A DNA stretch of 64,000 nt. It comes from Odontesthes bonariensis. Lineage: Eukaryota > Chordata > Actinopteri > Atheriniformes > Atherinopsidae. The notes under the pieces are model-generated. The model had not been told where the DNA came from, ran no database searches, and saw nothing but the letters and a program-made list of their open reading frames with translations. A program made the position numbers and the translations under genes. Position 1 is the stretch's first letter; every line of letters begins with the position of its first letter. This document shows, piece after piece, positions 61,001 to 64,000 of this stretch. The stretch spans positions 22,407,822 through 22,471,821 of the forward strand of contig NC_134516.1 of assembly GCF_027942865.1 (NCBI RefSeq), written 5' to 3'.

Positions 61001-62472
61001 TAACACAACTACTACTTGCAAATTTGGGAGCTCTGAAGAAGTGCTTTTCGGAAGTGCTTTACGCATTTTCGATGAGGTAAGATGCACTGAGCTGGCATCG
61101 GTTTGCTCAGGTAGCCCCTCGGCTTTAGACTGTCTGGAAAACGCCCACTCACAGGCTTTCATGCCAGCGTGAGCTCACCCCGTGCAGGGACGTATATGAT
61201 CGGGGAGAGGCTGGGTGTGGGCTCAGCTGCAGGTTATTGCAGCTCGCTATTAGAAGGCAGTACTTATTCAGAGCTCCGGGGACTGATGAAAGAAAGCTTT
61301 AAAAGGAGCAAACCTGATTGGCTGGTGCTGTTGCTGCGTAGGGGACACTTGTGGCAGGAGTTGTTGCTGCAGAGACAGTAGCAGGCGTAGCACTGTACAT
61401 CATTGGGACTTTGTTTTTGAGGGTAGGAAAGGGGAGAGGGAGGAAGGAGGAGGAATGAAGGGAGAGGGGAGGATGTTGTAGCAATGGACAGGTAGGTGGA
61501 GCGTTATGGTGACCATGGGAACAGTTGTGGCGTGTGTGTCGACGGTAAAGTTTGTTGTTGTTGATGGTGGTGGTGATGATGGTGGCGGATGTGACAAGAG
61601 AGCCAGCAAGCCATCGTTAGGGTTACACCGGCAGATGGCATGCAACCATTCACAATGCAAAGCGAGGTGGACAGAAAAAGAATAAAGAAAAAGAGAGCAT
61701 GGGAGAAAAAAAAACAAAAAACAAGAGGAGAGAAGCTGATTACAATCACAAGTAAGGAAATTTATACGGAAAATCAGTCTGCTGTTTTTCCCAGAGAAGT
61801 TAAGGAGCGTGAGATGTTTGAATTTTTGGCAGCAGGGATGGTAATTTTAGTTTCTTAGTCCATGTGGGCTGACAAGTTGAGCAGCAGGGAAATGCCAGGC
61901 AGCTACTTCAACACACATGCCAGAAACATGCAATTTTGATTATTTTCATAATATTGTTTACTTTGCTGATAAGGTGCCTGAGAGTCTTTACAATTCCCAT
62001 CCCTTTAAGCCAAGACAAAAGCCCCAGTTACGAGTAATTTCTCTGGGAAACTGATTTAAATTTCCTGATTAACACAGCACTGCAAACAGAAGCTATCCTA
62101 GAGCTTAAGAACAGATCAGATCAAACTAAAAACTTTAATTGTAAACAAACAGTCATTAGCAAGAAAGTCGGTCAGCAGGGAAACAAGAACTTCAAGTCAC
62201 GACTCCTTCAGGTGATACAAAATGAAAAGTGTTTCATATCTCAGCGTAAATAAATGCAGTTTGAAGAAAAACAACAGCACATTAGAGAAGAGGCTTCATC
62301 CACGCCTTAAGAGGTCGGCGCAATGAAACTGTGACATTTTGTCTCACCTGCAAGAGGCTGCATACACTGCCCCCTCCCACCCCCACCTAAATCAGACAAA
62401 AGTGTGTGAGAGAGCAATGGGAAGGTCAGGACCTACCAAGACTGCTAGCAGGAGTCATGCAAAAGACTGACC
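58055..62472 (-). CDS. mbnl2: muscleblind-like splicing regulator 2, C-terminal exons (5' part outside window)
   Basis: Three coding exons in transcript order: 62472-62437 (36 nt), 61408-61314 (95 nt) and 58069-58055 (15 nt with stop). Phases agree. MBNL2 binds YGCY motifs in pre-mRNA through CCCH zinc fingers, which lie right of this window, and controls tissue-specific splicing. The part here is the C-terminal tail. The 36-nt exon encodes [12 protein letters not shown], matching GSILCMTPATS in human. The 95-nt exon encodes [17 protein letters not shown] and [10 protein letters not shown], and is MBNL2-like rather than MBNL1-like. The last exon ends IILK then stop, one of the alternative MBNL ends; the longer mammalian end (HKYVTQM) was not found in 58070-61313. 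The 36-nt exon is alternatively spliced in mammals and keeps frame if skipped. Adjacency to rap2a supports the name. Confidence 0.9.
58070..61313. other. mbnl2 last intron
   Basis: A 3.2-kb intron before the terminal IILK exon. It contains purine-rich and GT-rich stretches but no second terminal exon that I can recognise. No transposon is obvious. Confidence 0.5.
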
Positions 62473-64000
62473 CTGTTGTGTTCATGCAAAGAACGACAGA
62501 GAGAGAAGGAGGGAGACAGAGAGGGAGAGAGGAGCAAAGAAATTTGTTAATTGAGGGGGAGGAGAACGACAAGGTTAGACAACACACAAAAAAAAAAACT
62601 TCACTCAGATCATTTGCTACTATTACAGCGGTGATGTCAGCTAATAATGAAAGCGTATACACAAGCAAGCACAAGAGTTGCCCTCACTGAGTTATGTATT
62701 AGATGGAAAATACTGTTCATATGCAGCTACGAGTCAAATATAAAGCAAACTTAGCTGTAATCTATAAGAAACAGAAGCCATGTTTAGTTGCAAAGCTGCT
62801 TGTTTACTATTTGCAGATTTGTGAGTGTTGGAATTTGTGAAAAATTTGTGAAGTCAGTCGGTATCAACTTCTGAACAGATTGTATCGCCCACTGCTCCAA
62901 TTTTTTTGGAATCTAGAGTTCCCAAGCTGATGTTGTCTTTTTCAAAGTTCTTTTCTAATTCCCAAGTAGCCCAAGTCAGCTTACTGTATGTATCTTAATG
63001 ATTTAATAACTTTGTAGGTCCTTTATAGAAGCAAAATGCTGCCATTAAATAGCAGCAACAAAGGACATTTCACATATATGCTATAAACAAGCCGGGGTAA
63101 AAAAATAATGTAACTAAATAAAAAAGCAAAGGGAAAGAATCAAACTGAAGAGGCGAGCCAAACAGCAGCATCATGCATCGTCAGTACAATGATGTGCGCG
63201 GGCTTCTAGCCAGATCAGGTTTATATCAAGATGGGTGGGGTTTACTGCATCAGAAGCATAAAAGTGGAACAAGAAACTCCAAATATCTACTGAGACTCAA
63301 CGGCACTCGTTTGAAAATTTACAGATCGATAAAAAAAAAGAGGTGTAAACCTGACTTTACCCTGACAAAGAAACAGACAGAGATGGAGGGCCGTTAGGGA
63401 TCTCAACCCAAAGGAAACAAACAGCAGGCAGCAAGAGGAGCGAGGGAGGGGAGTGTTATCCTCATGTGTCGCTACAGGCTACCATTAAAGCTGCAGGTAA
63501 CTCATTTAACTAATAGCCAGAGGGACATCAAGCTACTGCTTGTTTCTGTCTAAGGGGGAGGACCTTAATTATTTGGGTACGCGGGAACAAAATTGGTTTT
63601 TTTTTCCGTGTCTGTTCAGACAAATCAAATACACATTCCTTCTGACCTTCGAAGTGGAGCCTAAATAAGAATAAGCACAGAGCACGTGTTGGAACAGTTG
63701 GGATTTTTCTGCTTTTTTATATCCTCAGGCATGGGAACGGCAGGTGTATCATATTGAGATGGTAATATATCATATGTTTTGTTGCTCTGATCAAAGCCTT
63801 CGCTGCCCCTCCACCTGGCAGCTATTACGTGTTTTTATGAGCAGGTGGTAAATCAGGGTTTAGGTATGGCGTGGTGAACAGTTAAAACGTTAACACACAC
63901 CAGCACGACGGAGCTCGTCGTGTGCACCATCCTCATGAATCCATTTCTAAAGGAAACACAAGCACTAAACTGTATTAAACAGACGTGGGAGAGTCTCCCT
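62473..64000. other. mbnl2 intron, continues past the right edge
   Basis: No earlier mbnl2 exon (the NLS/KRP or Gln-rich segments) is recognised up to position 64000. The stretch is AT-rich intron sequence, and the upstream coding exons must lie beyond the window. Confidence 0.5.

Noticed and set aside
1-64000. CRISPR array, bacterial operon or phage-like system
   Set aside because: The DNA is vertebrate nuclear; tandem repeats seen are simple microsatellites without spacer structure.

Overview
The window is nuclear DNA from a ray-finned (teleost) fish, probably a spiny-rayed one. It has split genes with GT-AG introns, short first introns, long CA/GT microsatellites, decayed Tc1 and L2-type elements, and proteins that read as fish versions of familiar vertebrate genes. 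I assembled each gene exon by exon by checking splice sites, reading-frame phase and total length. Gene names rest on recalled vertebrate family sequences, not on a database search.

Layout, left to right: 1-2445 is the 3' untranslated end of app (+). At 3.47-7.34 kb is atp5pf (+), the coupling factor 6 subunit of mitochondrial ATP synthase, whose second intron holds a complete 1.08-kb DNA transposon. At 10.1-24 kb is jam2 (-), a junctional adhesion molecule with two Ig domains and one membrane segment, in ten coding exons including a 13-nt microexon. At 27.75-41.8 kb is mrpl39 (-), a mitochondrial large-ribosomal-subunit protein in ten coding exons, with introns loaded by transposons. At 43.0-51.75 kb is rap2a (-), a Ras-family GTPase in two exons. 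From 54.15 kb to the right edge is the 3' half of mbnl2 (-), an RNA-splicing regulator: a 36-nt exon, a 95-nt exon, a tiny terminal exon and a 3' UTR of about 3.9 kb.

The left block (app, atp5pf, jam2, mrpl39) corresponds to human chromosome 21q21. The right block (rap2a, mbnl2) corresponds to human 13q32. The junction lies in the 1.2 kb between mrpl39 and rap2a. Compared with the human order, gabpa is missing between app and atp5pf, and mrpl39 is flipped relative to jam2. The genes do not form a functional operon. atp5pf and mrpl39 are housekeeping mitochondrial genes, while jam2, rap2a and mbnl2 act in adhesion, signalling and splicing.

The most notable non-genic items are: a TTAA-flanked palindromic element present twice (one complete, one truncated beside the jam2 poly(A) site); a nested pair of cut-and-paste elements in an mrpl39 intron (a PIF/Harbinger-like element with a MADF-type reading frame, interrupted by a smaller AT-flanked element); and a tandem CAGCAG acceptor in front of the jam2 microexon. 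I found no CRISPR array, rRNA, convincing functional tRNA or wholly unknown gene system.
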